Shown here one piece after another: positions 47,571-54,732 of a stretch of 54,732 nt of DNA (position 1 is the stretch's first letter; every line of letters begins with the position of its first letter). A program made the position numbers and the translations under genes. The DNA is from Planctomycetaceae bacterium (GTDB taxonomy: Bacteria > Planctomycetota > Planctomycetia > Planctomycetales > Planctomycetaceae): NCBI GenBank assembly GCA_020426505.1, contig JAGQPX010000054.1, positions 1 through 54,732 of the forward strand. Reading direction: 5' to 3'. Below the pieces are notes generated by a model. That model made no database searches and was not told where the DNA came from. It saw only the letters and a list, made by a program, of their open reading frames with translations.

Positions 47571-48320
47571 TCAAAAGGCCGTCTGAGCTTCGTCGAAGTA
47601 ATCGGCTTCAAACAGGAATAACGAATCGAGCGACCCACCCTGATACCGGGGATTCACCTTGAGTTTGCCGGCGACCGCCACCCGTCGTTGGGAGTAGTCG
47701 ACGCCTTCGGGAAGCTTGACCTGAATCATGTCCTGCAATTCGGGCTGCCCTCCAAAGCAGCATTGCCCATTGTCCTTCAACATCAGGAAGTCGTCGATAT
47801 CAGTATTCTTCTGAGTCGGGTACATGAACCCCTTGAGGAAGATCGGCTTGTCGAACAGAGCTTTGACGTCGGGGTGAATGTCCTGAACTCCATTCTCAAC
47901 GACGAACGCATTCTTTGAGATCTGACTGGAGAAACTGACTCGCTCGTAACCCTCGGGGACTTCGTTCTGGTAGAGGTACACCTGCCGGGAGATGCCGCCG
48001 ACCGCTGAGGTCACGCTCAGGACCAGTCCGAGGACAGCCAGTTTCATGCCTGCGTACGCTCCGTGAGATCGGCCAATCTTCACCGCGGCATACAGGCCCA
48101 CCAGCGTGCCGATAATCGCCATCAAAATGCCAAACAGGCCGAAGTAGGCGAGCAGTGAGACGAGTCCAATCACCGCACCGATCGGAGCGACGACCGGCAT
48201 GGGGACGTAGTCGAATTGTCCATAGGTCGGATCGTACGGAACCCGCGAATCATGGACACTCGGTTCGGAGGAAGAGTCGGGCGCATTGACGTCATCCGGG
48301 GCGTCTACGAGTTGCGACAT
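47571..48320 (-). CDS. DUF4190-DUF3299 membrane protein
   Basis: The 249-residue protein has a short acidic cytoplasmic N-terminus, then two or three hydrophobic helices of DUF4190 type (VVAPIGAVIGLVSLLAYFGLF, ILMAIIGTLVGLYAAVKIG, AVLGLVLSVTSAVGG). An exported DUF3299 domain follows (KPIFLKGFMYPTQ, LMLKDNGQCCFGG, RRVAVAGKLKV). The GGAGG ten bases upstream supports ATG 48320. It is the first gene of the minus-strand cassette and has a promoter-like pair upstream. The conserved GQCCFG motif is shared with the lipoprotein. Confidence 0.86.
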   Translation of the reverse strand: MSQLVDAPDDVNAPDSSSEPSVHDSRVPYDPTYGQFDYVPMPVVAPIGAVIGLVSLLAYFGLFGILMAIIGTLVGLYAAVKIGRSHGAYAGMKLAVLGLVLSVTSAVGGISRQVYLYQNEVPEGYERVSFSSQISKNAFVVENGVQDIHPDVKALFDKPIFLKGFMYPTQKNTDIDDFLMLKDNGQCCFGGQPELQDMIQVKLPEGVDYSQRRVAVAGKLKVNPRYQGGSLDSLFLFEADYFDEAQTAF

Positions 48321-48657
48321 GGTGATGATGCCTCCATCAAAATGCAGAACACTGTTCAAATGCAGCTCTGATCAGACTTTGCGACGAGCCACACGTCCGA
48401 AGGATACAAATGCCTGCCCGCAGGCGAGGCGCAAAATGACACTCAAATTATACTCGAAACGAGTCCCGAGCATACAACTCAGTCCGGCTCAGATCACCAA
48501 GAATACGGAAGTTCAACTCTTCGTGCGGTTAGACAATCTGGGAAATCACTTTGAGTCAGAGTCTGCAGGATAGGCCGATTTCGACGCCTTGTGGACGACA
48601 CACCCCGTGTTGTCTACCGTGAGTCCTCCTCACTGATATCTCCTGCTGGAGCGATGT
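48321..48657. other. Divergent intergenic region (337 bp)
   Basis: This gap separates the DUF3299 cassette from the zinc dehydrogenase gene. It contains a 14-base perfect palindrome (48413-48426, GCCTGC-CC-GCAGGC), a second palindrome ACTCG-AAA-CGAGT (48453-48465), a minus-strand promoter candidate, and GTGAG...CTCAC before the dehydrogenase start. No ORF with a convincing family was seen. Confidence 0.5.
48448..48478 (-). promoter_or_regulatory. Predicted promoter of the DUF3299/CPFC cassette
   Basis: A perfect minus-strand -10 TATAAT (48453-48448) has a -35-like TTGTAT 19 bases upstream (48478-48473). The leader before ATG 48320 would be about 120 bases. An ACTCG/CGAGT palindrome (48453-48465) overlaps the spacer and may be an operator. 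Confidence 0.4.
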
Positions 48658-49614
48658 ATGCAAGCCTGTGTTCTGACCAAGACAGGGTTACGGTTCAACG
48701 CCGACTATCCATCCCCCGTCCCCCAGGATGGAATGGTTCCCGTTCGGGTGATCACGGCTGGCGTGTGCGAGACCGACTTGCAGTTGATCAAGGGATATAT
48801 GGGCTTCCAAGGCGTGCTCGGGCATGAGTTCGTCGGAGTTGCGGAGGGGGGCCCGTTCGCCGGTCAGCGGGTCGTCGGCGAGATCAACTGTGCCTGCCAC
48901 GCATGCGACCTGTGTCGTGATGGCATGGAGAATCATTGCCCGAACCGCACGGTCATTGGCATCCTGAATCACGATGGGGCGTTCGCCGAAACTGTGGTGG
49001 TGCCTCATGAAAACCTGCACCTCGTCCCGGACAACGTCTCGGACGATGAGGCCGTGTTTACCGAGCCATTAGCCGCTGCGTTTCAGATTCCTGCTCAGCT
49101 GAATCTCGATGCGTTCGATCGAGCCATCGTGCTCGGTGACGGACGACTGGGAAATCTCTGTGCACAGGTCATTTCGCACGCCGGTTGTCATGTGACTGTC
49201 GTCGGCAAGCACGCGGCGAAGTTAGCAGTCCTCGATGAACTGGGCATCAACACGGCTCATCTCTCGGATCTCGTTATTGACCGGACCGCTGATCTTGTCG
49301 TGGACTGCACCGGGTCACCGACCGGGTTGGAGACCGCGTGTCGACTCGTCCGGCCGCGAGGAACGATCGTGCTCAAGACGACCGTCGCTGGCGATACAGG
49401 ACCCGCACTGGCACCGGTGGTCATCGACGAGATCACGGTCGTCGGCTCGCGATGCGGTCCGTTCGATGTCGCCTTGAAGGCCCTGAAGCAGGGGGACGTT
49501 CATGTCGCGCCGCTGATCTCGGCACGGTTCCCACTCAAGGAGATCGACAAGGCCATCAACGCGGCCCGAACGGCTCCCAACCTCAAGGTGCTGCTCGACA
49601 TATCGTCGTCGTGA
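48658..49614 (+). CDS. Zinc-dependent alcohol dehydrogenase-like protein (MDR family)
   Basis: The 318-residue protein is a medium-chain dehydrogenase/reductase. Catalytic zinc ligands are Cys37 (GVCETD) and His56-Glu57 (LGHEFVG); the structural zinc set Cys80-x2-Cys83-x2-Cys86-x7-Cys94 is complete. A Rossmann domain follows (VLGDGRLGNLCAQV, VVDCTGSPTGLETA). The substrate is not evident; the shortness (usual length 340-370) comes from a compact C-terminal part. The ribosome site GGAG is upstream of the ATG. It stands alone, divergent from the DUF3299 cassette. Confidence 0.9.
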   Translation: MQACVLTKTGLRFNADYPSPVPQDGMVPVRVITAGVCETDLQLIKGYMGFQGVLGHEFVGVAEGGPFAGQRVVGEINCACHACDLCRDGMENHCPNRTVIGILNHDGAFAETVVVPHENLHLVPDNVSDDEAVFTEPLAAAFQIPAQLNLDAFDRAIVLGDGRLGNLCAQVISHAGCHVTVVGKHAAKLAVLDELGINTAHLSDLVIDRTADLVVDCTGSPTGLETACRLVRPRGTIVLKTTVAGDTGPALAPVVIDEITVVGSRCGPFDVALKALKQGDVHVAPLISARFPLKEIDKAINAARTAPNLKVLLDISSS

Positions 49615-49621
49615 GATGACA

Positions 49622-50482
49622 TCACTCGTTCAACTCGCCGGCGTCGTACATGCCCCAGAACTCGTCCGGGGTCTTCACCGGTGACACACCGTCGAACGAT
49701 GTGTCGAGGGCTTTGAGTGATGTCATATTGCGAAGGGCGTCGAGGCCTTGTGTGATGCGACTGGGCGTCAGTACGAGACGCTCCAACTGCATTCCGGCGA
49801 GAGGCGTGACGTCGGTGACATTGGTGCCAGCGATGTGCAACCGGCGAAGTGTCTCGTTTCCGGCAAGAGGGGAAAGATCGCTCACGGGCGTGTCGCGAAG
49901 ATCGAGGCTGACGAATGATCGACCCGCGAGCGGTGACAGATCGACAACCTGAGTCTCTGGAATCCAGAGCGTGCGGAACTCGACCTCTCGAAGCGGCGTG
50001 ATGTCCTTCAACGGCGTGCCGACGAGATTGAGTTCATCGAACTGCATCCCCATCAGCGGAGCGAGATCGGTGACTTGCGTGCGGCTGAGGTACAGCTTTT
50101 CCAGCGGCATCCCTGCGAGGCCAGAGATGTCAGAGACCTTTGTGTCTTCGAGATAGAGTTCTTTGAGCGGAAGGCCGGCAAGGGGGGACAAGTCGGACAC
50201 GGGCGTGTTCTGAAGGTCCATGCCGACGATGCGTCCGCCGACTTTCGTGATCCGTCCTGCATCGCCGATGCCCAGCTTCTCTCGCAGATCGGCGATCGTC
50301 ATCGCCTGCGGATCATCCGACACACGTCGGGCGGGAGCGGTGGGTGTCGGAGCTTCGGTCTTCGGTTCAGGTGGGGTGACAGCGACGGGCGACTCCGCGT
50401 CTCCACATCCGGAAAGGAAGAGGACCGGCAGAAGCGCTGCACACAAGAGCAACTGCTGACGAGTCAAGGTACGAACGAACAT
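49622..50482 (-). CDS. Leucine-rich-repeat lipoprotein
   Basis: The 286-residue product has a lipoprotein signal peptide (LLLCAALLPVLFLSGC) with lipobox LSGC, a Pro/Ala/Thr-rich tether, then about eight leucine-rich repeats of the form TPVSDLSPLAGLPLKELYLEDTK, a variant spaced by 22-23 residues (repeats at about 90-270). Such proteins bind other proteins or peptides at the envelope. I chose ATG 50482 (AGG six bases upstream); the frame is open to 50539. It is convergent with the dehydrogenase gene and divergent from aroC. Confidence 0.88.
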   Translation of the reverse strand: MFVRTLTRQQLLLCAALLPVLFLSGCGDAESPVAVTPPEPKTEAPTPTAPARRVSDDPQAMTIADLREKLGIGDAGRITKVGGRIVGMDLQNTPVSDLSPLAGLPLKELYLEDTKVSDISGLAGMPLEKLYLSRTQVTDLAPLMGMQFDELNLVGTPLKDITPLREVEFRTLWIPETQVVDLSPLAGRSFVSLDLRDTPVSDLSPLAGNETLRRLHIAGTNVTDVTPLAGMQLERLVLTPSRITQGLDALRNMTSLKALDTSFDGVSPVKTPDEFWGMYDAGELNE

Positions 50483-50636
50483 GAGACGCCTGAATGGAAA
50501 TGACATGCCAATGGATGACGTTAAGTATGGCAGGATCAACTCGCAGTCGAAAGGTTCGTCATTGAAGACTGCGGAGTTCCTCCTCGACGTTCAATTCACC
50601 ATATCCCCTGATCCGTTCACTGACTAAAATCGCGGC

Positions 50637-51749
50637 ATGGCAGGTAATTCTTACGGACAAGCATTTCGCATCACGACGGCTGGCGAGAGCCACGGACCGG
50701 GCAACGTGGTCATTATCGATGGTGTGCCCCCCGGACTCCCGCTGTCGGTCGACGATCTCGTCGTCGACCTTGATCGCCGCAAGCCGGGGCAGAGCAAGAT
50801 CGTCACGCAGCGAAAGGAGTCAGACACGCCGGAGATTCTCTCAGGGGTTTTCGAGGGCCAAACGACCGGCACCAGTCTCGCGATTCTCGTGCGTAACGAG
50901 GACCAGCGCAGCCGTGACTACTCAGACATCAAGGACAAGTACCGGCCGGGGCACGCGGATTATACCTTCGATGCCAAGTATGGCTCCCGCGACTACCGTG
51001 GCGGCGGGAGGAGCAGTGCTCGCGAGACCGTCGTGAGAGTCGCTGCTGGTGTCGTGGCGAAGAAGCTGATTGCTCAGGCTTTCGACGGACAAGTCATCGG
51101 TTATGTCTGTCAGGTCGGCGACATCAAAGCAGACATTTCTGATCCGTCTGCAGTGACTCTCGATCAGGTCGAAAAACGTCCCGATGGCTCGGCCAACATC
51201 GTTCGCTGCCCGGACATTGATGCGGCCGATCGAATGATTGATCTGATCGAAGAGTGTCGCAAGGACGGAGATTCGATCGGCGGAGCCGCGGAGATTGTCG
51301 CGACCGGTGTGCCTGCCGGCCTCGGCGAGCCGGTATTCGACAAACTGAAGGCCGATCTGGCGAAAGCACTGTTCAGTCTACCGGCTGTGCTCGGTGTCGA
51401 GTATGGCATCGGCTTCGGCTGCGTCCCCATGCGAGGCAGCGAGCACAACGATTTGTTTACCACCGATTCCTCCCGAATCGTGACACGATCGAATCGTCAC
51501 GGCGGCATGCTCGGTGGCATCTCGACCGGGATGCCGATCGTTCTCCGAGCCGCTGTCAAACCGACGAGCAGCCTGCCGATCGAGCAGGAGACGGTCAACC
51601 GCGATGGCACGCCCACAACCATCAGCACCAAAGGCCGCCACGACCCCTGCCTGCTTCCCCGCTTCATTCCGATGGCCGAAGCCATGGTCGCCATCACCAT
51701 CGCAGACCATTGGTTGCGATGGCGTGGTCAATGTGAGGCGACGACCTGA
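50637..51749 (+). CDS. aroC: Chorismate synthase
   Basis: AroC converts 5-enolpyruvylshikimate-3-phosphate to chorismate with reduced FMN, the last common step of aromatic amino-acid synthesis. The 370-residue product has the usual length and the motifs RITTAGESHGPGNVV, DLDRRKPGQSKIVTQRKESD, GGGRSSARETVVRVAAG, NRHGGMLGGISTGMPI and KGRHDPCLLPRFIPMAEAMV. The start ATG at 50637 is preceded by TAAAAT only a few bases upstream, so a very short leader is possible. Its last 16 coding codons before RGQC are repeated, with one amino-acid change, at 52882-52929. Confidence 0.97.
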   Translation: MAGNSYGQAFRITTAGESHGPGNVVIIDGVPPGLPLSVDDLVVDLDRRKPGQSKIVTQRKESDTPEILSGVFEGQTTGTSLAILVRNEDQRSRDYSDIKDKYRPGHADYTFDAKYGSRDYRGGGRSSARETVVRVAAGVVAKKLIAQAFDGQVIGYVCQVGDIKADISDPSAVTLDQVEKRPDGSANIVRCPDIDAADRMIDLIEECRKDGDSIGGAAEIVATGVPAGLGEPVFDKLKADLAKALFSLPAVLGVEYGIGFGCVPMRGSEHNDLFTTDSSRIVTRSNRHGGMLGGISTGMPIVLRAAVKPTSSLPIEQETVNRDGTPTTISTKGRHDPCLLPRFIPMAEAMVAITIADHWLRWRGQCEATT

Positions 51750-51763
51750 AGTCGATGATTTGA

Positions 51764-52807
51764 ATGGGCACTGACTATCAAATTGTGGCCTTTGTGTCCT
51801 TGTTTCTGGATTTCCAAAAGAGCGCTCATCTCAAGGAAGAGTGGGAGGTGCTGAAGGCTCGCCACCAGAGAGTTCATGAAGCTGTCGCTCAGCTTGTCGA
51901 CAATGTCTCGATCGTTTCGGACGTTGTGACACCTTATTACAGGAAGTTTGCCTCAACGCTTTGGCTGACCGCAGATGTGGAGTGTGATGACGTGGCTGCT
52001 CAAGTGGCAGAAGTCGTTGCTCCGCTCGCGGATGAACTTGATGCAGAATTTTCTCTGGTCAAGGGAATGAAAACCGACTCACCCAGTTGTGACGACATCT
52101 GGGCACGTGGCTGGACCCAATGGAGTCAGACCTTCCAGCCGACATTCGAACCCAAGTGGGAGCGACTTGAGCGTGGATTTGATCTCAGCCGTGATCGGTA
52201 TCGTGAGTATCTGGCAAGCGTGAATATCAATCCACCAGAGGTTGAACTGAAGGATCGCACCACAGGCCGAACATTCGACAGCGAGATTGATGAGTTGCTG
52301 GCCCTTGTTCCTCCTCCAACGGTGCTTGTACATCCGGGAAGCGAAGGAGAGTGGAATGACATCTCATCTCATATCGAAGAAGACATCCCAGAGGATCTTG
52401 TGACACTTTCCCTCTACTATGGATCTGGATGGTTTCAGCAGGGTTTCTTTTCAATGGGAATTCACAATGTATTTCGACCGCACTTTGCCGAGATTGTGCA
52501 GTACCGCCGCATGATTTTTGAAAGCTCGAAGAAGGTCGGACAGGCAGAAGGCGACGGGGTCATTGAAATCGGTTCGTTTGAATGGGACACAGATGATCAA
52601 GGTGGGCCGGGGCACATCTGGTGGCGAGTGGAAGCAGGCAAGGATGAGTGGCCAATCATGATCTCGTGCGAGTTCTTCCCGAAAAGACAATTTGACATGC
52701 CTTTGATCCCGTTCTTGTTGAAGCTGTTTCGCAACGAACTGTCCATCGAGAGAGTTCCATTCTTTACCGACCTCGCGTTCCGAAATGACGGTTGGTCGGG
52801 CTCGTAG
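51764..52807 (+). CDS. SUKH/SMI1-KNR4-like accessory protein
   Basis: The 347-residue product starts 14 bases after the aroC stop. The C-terminal half resembles the SMI1/KNR4 (SUKH) immunity-protein fold (PPPTVLVHPGSEGEWNDISSHIEEDIPEDLVTLSLYYGSGWF, about residues 185-225), although the N-terminal half (about 1-175) is not recognised and may be a separate helical domain. SUKH proteins often neutralise polymorphic toxins, but no toxin is visible nearby. Composition is unlike the neighbours: line 52441-52500 is 26/60 G+C, against 40/60 in aroC (51301-51360). It lies between two copies of an aroC 3' end, which points to acquisition from outside. Confidence 0.72.
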   Translation: MGTDYQIVAFVSLFLDFQKSAHLKEEWEVLKARHQRVHEAVAQLVDNVSIVSDVVTPYYRKFASTLWLTADVECDDVAAQVAEVVAPLADELDAEFSLVKGMKTDSPSCDDIWARGWTQWSQTFQPTFEPKWERLERGFDLSRDRYREYLASVNINPPEVELKDRTTGRTFDSEIDELLALVPPPTVLVHPGSEGEWNDISSHIEEDIPEDLVTLSLYYGSGWFQQGFFSMGIHNVFRPHFAEIVQYRRMIFESSKKVGQAEGDGVIEIGSFEWDTDDQGGPGHIWWRVEAGKDEWPIMISCEFFPKRQFDMPLIPFLLKLFRNELSIERVPFFTDLAFRNDGWSGS

Positions 52808-52840
52808 TGGATGGAAGTCTACAACGCTGGGGCTCCCGCT

Positions 52841-52947
52841 GGTCGCGACACCCCAGCCTTCTCCTAAGCATCATCCCTGCGACCGAAGCGATGGTCGCGA
52901 TCACGATCGCCGACCATTGGCTGCGCTGGAAGGGGCAGTGCCCGTAG
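52841..52947 (+). pseudogene. Remnant of an aroC 3' end
   Basis: The segment ends with codons for an EAMVAITIADHWLRWKGQC tail and a TAG stop, identical in sense to the C-terminus of the intact AroC (EAMVAITIADHWLRWRGQC). Over the 48 aligned bases (51675-51722 versus 52882-52929) I count 7 differences, six of them synonymous. Upstream, GR-D-P-x-L-like codons are recognisable but a frameshift and a TAA (52866-52868) break the frame. It is a diverged second copy, not a sequencing duplicate, and flanks the SUKH-like gene as a direct repeat of the aroC end. Confidence 0.82.
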
Positions 52948-53025
52948 ACGCAGGGCCATCCTCTTCGCTGCTGACCCTGCCACCCATTCCATCACCGCAA
53001 CGATTCTTCTGGCACTCAGTGAGCA

Positions 53026-54129
53026 TCACAGCAAGGTCAACGGGTTGACGCGTGTCTCCAATGGGAATGTGACCGGGCTGTCCATGCGTGCTGACTCGAA
53101 GATGGCGGCGGTCATCTCAACGACGCGGCGAGCTTCGTACATGTTGCACTTGGGGTCGCGTTGGTCCTCGATGGCACTCAGCAGATCGTCGATGGCATAG
53201 AGGTGTCGGTGGCCAGTCTTTTCACCGGAGAGAGGTTCGGGTTTACCGATGCCCGCTGTCGTGACGAGTTGCCAGTTCTTGCCGCTTCGTCCGGGGGACC
53301 AACTGGAGTCCTGGAGGATATGGACCTGCGGCAGCGTCCCCTCGACGATTTCCAGGACTCCCTGCGAACCGAAGATTTGCAGGCCATAGCGAGGGGGGCT
53401 GCCCGCCTGATTGCGGTAGGACTGCCACGTCATCGTGATGCCCTGTTTGAGACAATACGTGGCACGGATAGCATCACCGGCCAGCGGACCGATGCCCTCG
53501 TTCCCCTCGTAGACATGCTCCTTACGAATCGGCTCGCCCTCCTGCAACACGCTGGCGAAGCACCACTCCGGGTCGTAACCGAGGGCGAGAGAAAGGTCGA
53601 GCATGTGTGAGCCAAGCACCCACAGGTCCTCTCCACCACCGCGACGGTCCTCCTTGCCGCGTGCGCGCAGTTCGAGCACGTTGCCGATGGCGCCATCCCG
53701 CATCAGTTGTTTGACGGTGGCGATGATGGGGCTGTATCGCGTGGGATGAGCGACAGCCAGTTTGGCATGTGTTCGCTCAAAGGTGGCAACGATTTCGTCC
53801 GCCTCCTTGAGGTTGCGACAGAACGGTTTCTCCATGAGGACATGCACGCCCCGCTCGCCGGCAGCGACAGCGGCATCACGATGCTGATCTAACCATCGGG
53901 GGCCGATCGCGAGAATGTCCGGCTTCACCTCGTCGAGCATCTCTCGATAGTCGGCAAACGTCTGATCAACCCCCAGTCGCTTCGCCGCGTTCGCACGACC
54001 CTCGGCATACTCATCAGCAACAGCGACGACTTCCGTCTGCGGATGATCGAGCCAGCAAACATCGATTCCGTGCCCATAGTTGCCTTTTCCAGTCCGACCA
54101 AACACGGCAACGCGATAAGTCTTCGGCAT
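53026..54129 (-). CDS. Gfo/Idh/MocA family oxidoreductase
   Basis: The 367-residue protein has an N-terminal Rossmann fold (YRVAVFGRTGKGNYGHGIDV), AVADEYAEGR, and the EKPFCRNLKEADEI signature that positions the catalytic lysine (MEKP, about residue 100). The C-terminal alpha/beta domain has GSHMLDLSLALGYDPEW. These NAD(P)-dependent enzymes act on sugars, inositols or their derivatives; this one's substrate is unknown. No signal peptide is seen, which is unusual among planctomycete homologues that often carry a Tat leader. GAGAGG lies five bases before ATG 54129. Confidence 0.9.
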   Translation of the reverse strand: MPKTYRVAVFGRTGKGNYGHGIDVCWLDHPQTEVVAVADEYAEGRANAAKRLGVDQTFADYREMLDEVKPDILAIGPRWLDQHRDAAVAAGERGVHVLMEKPFCRNLKEADEIVATFERTHAKLAVAHPTRYSPIIATVKQLMRDGAIGNVLELRARGKEDRRGGGEDLWVLGSHMLDLSLALGYDPEWCFASVLQEGEPIRKEHVYEGNEGIGPLAGDAIRATYCLKQGITMTWQSYRNQAGSPPRYGLQIFGSQGVLEIVEGTLPQVHILQDSSWSPGRSGKNWQLVTTAGIGKPEPLSGEKTGHRHLYAIDDLLSAIEDQRDPKCNMYEARRVVEMTAAIFESARMDSPVTFPLETRVNPLTLL

Positions 54130-54188
54130 GTGAACCTCTCTGTGAATGAACTACCCATCCATTACCGACGCTTCTCAGACGAAATTCA

Positions 54189-54596
54189 TTAGTGGTTTGG
54201 AGCTAATGGACGACGTGCTCGCCACCATAGGATTATGTAGTCCCAAGGCAACCGTGGAAACGGACAAAAATGTAGACCTCGCAAAACGAGGCGGCATGGT
54301 TCGTAGAACGGAGTCATAGCTGGATACGCGTCAGCAACGATGAGGTTCGGGAATTCACGGTTGGCAAAATGGACACTTACCCAATCTTCGCTCTCCCAAA
54401 ACGTTCCCAAGAGGGCGGCGTTCAAATCGGCATCATTTGTTGTCGGCGTGATGAGATAACTGTCCCAGTACATCTCCTCCCATCGACAATCTGAAAGTTC
54501 GGCGATTCGCTCATCTCCCCGAACGACAAACCAACCAGCTTCACGACCGCAGTTCGTCTCGATCAATCGAAGTCTACGTTGATACCATTGAATCAT
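54189..54596 (-). CDS. Small hypothetical protein
   Basis: The 135-residue product (QRRLRLIETNCGREAGWFVVRGD at the start, AELSDCRWEEMYWDSYLI in the middle) has no signal peptide, and its C-terminus ends with a hydrophobic/aromatic stretch (RLPWDYIILWWRARRPL). It was not recognised. It is Trp/Tyr-rich and slightly less GC-rich than the metabolic genes nearby. Planctomycete genomes carry similar small orphan proteins; a link to the palindrome upstream at 54678-54696 is only positional. Confidence 0.6.
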   Translation of the reverse strand: MIQWYQRRLRLIETNCGREAGWFVVRGDERIAELSDCRWEEMYWDSYLITPTTNDADLNAALLGTFWESEDWVSVHFANREFPNLIVADAYPAMTPFYEPCRLVLRGLHFCPFPRLPWDYIILWWRARRPLAPNH

Positions 54597-54677
54597 CGTA
54601 CACCGGCTTCGGTAACGAAAAGGTCAATTGTTAATTCACCCACGCATTTTGCGCCCAACGGTTGATTTCGCCAACCC

Positions 54678-54696
54678 ACCGTTACGCCGTAACGGT
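54678..54696. promoter_or_regulatory. Perfect palindrome upstream of the small orphan gene
   Basis: ACCGTTAC-GCC-GTAACGGT has perfect 8-base arms around a three-base centre, about 80-100 bases upstream of the minus-strand start at 54596. It may be a repressor operator. No gene was seen in 54597-54732 apart from this. Confidence 0.4.
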
Positions 54697-54732
54697 TATC
54701 TTAGAACGCGTTTGAAAAGTGGTCTTGAGGTG

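Noticed and set aside
51764..52807. A toxin-immunity pair at the SUKH-like gene
   Set aside because: No toxin gene lies beside it within the window, so only the immunity-like fold can be claimed.
54640..54700. Possible integron attC site near the end of the window
   Set aside because: GCCCAAC and GTTATC-like words occur, but spacing and the right-hand core do not fit attC, and no integrase or cassette array is present.
1..54732. tRNA genes
   Set aside because: No cloverleaf with a T-loop GTTCGAATCC-like core and matched acceptor stem was found by eye; a tRNAscan run would be decisive.

Overview
The window looks like a chromosomal segment of a planctomycete (Planctomycetota, order Pirellulales/Planctomycetales type). 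The basis is gene content: three DUF1501 proteins with Tat-like leaders, a DUF1549/DUF1553 protein with an N-terminal PSCyt1 c-type haem motif, DUF3299 proteins, FHA and TPR giants, a ceramidase-family hydrolase, and a SecA enlarged to 1189 residues. Most of the DNA is GC-rich. Two short genes near the right end, one after aroC and one at 54.2-54.6 kb, are visibly less GC-rich. No tRNA, rRNA, CRISPR array or transposase gene was found.

Layout: 0-5.3 kb, secA and waaA (Kdo transferase). 5.3-8.0 kb, a coupled minus-strand pair of unknown envelope proteins (zinc-ribbon membrane protein and secreted BamE-like protein). 8.5-12.4 kb, a 1298-residue FHA/coiled-coil membrane protein with a good promoter. 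12.4-21.5 kb, DUF1501, a thioredoxin-fold protein, pdxH, a TIGR01777 epimerase, an MFS transporter, an SGNH hydrolase and a TPR lipoprotein. 21.5-35.1 kb, a rhamnose locus: minus-strand rhaI-rhaT-rhaP-rhaQ-rhaS followed by a DUF1549/DUF1553 plus DUF1501 pair, with a secreted glycoside hydrolase divergent from rhaI. 35.3-43.1 kb, another DUF1501 gene, a ceramidase-like hydrolase, a glycosyltransferase, a sugar O-methyltransferase and a Ski2-like helicase. 43.2-48.3 kb, a minus-strand envelope cassette of two DUF3299 proteins and two tandem CPFC paralogues, followed by a small secreted protein with a strong terminator. 48.7-54.7 kb, a zinc alcohol dehydrogenase-like protein, an LRR lipoprotein, aroC, a SUKH-like accessory gene, a remnant of the aroC 3' end, a Gfo/Idh/MocA oxidoreductase and a small orphan.

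Functionally, the clearest unit is L-rhamnose scavenging: a secreted hydrolase could release sugar, the RhaSTPQ ABC transporter imports it, and RhaI isomerises it. The kinase and aldolase are not in the window. The least explained unit is the DUF3299/CPFC cassette, which has the layout of an exported redox or metal-handling system. The strongest evolutionary signals are the duplicated aroC 3' end flanking a low-GC gene, a 136-bp element with perfect 25-bp inverted ends that supplies the stop codon of a DUF1501 gene, and five internal repeats in SecA.
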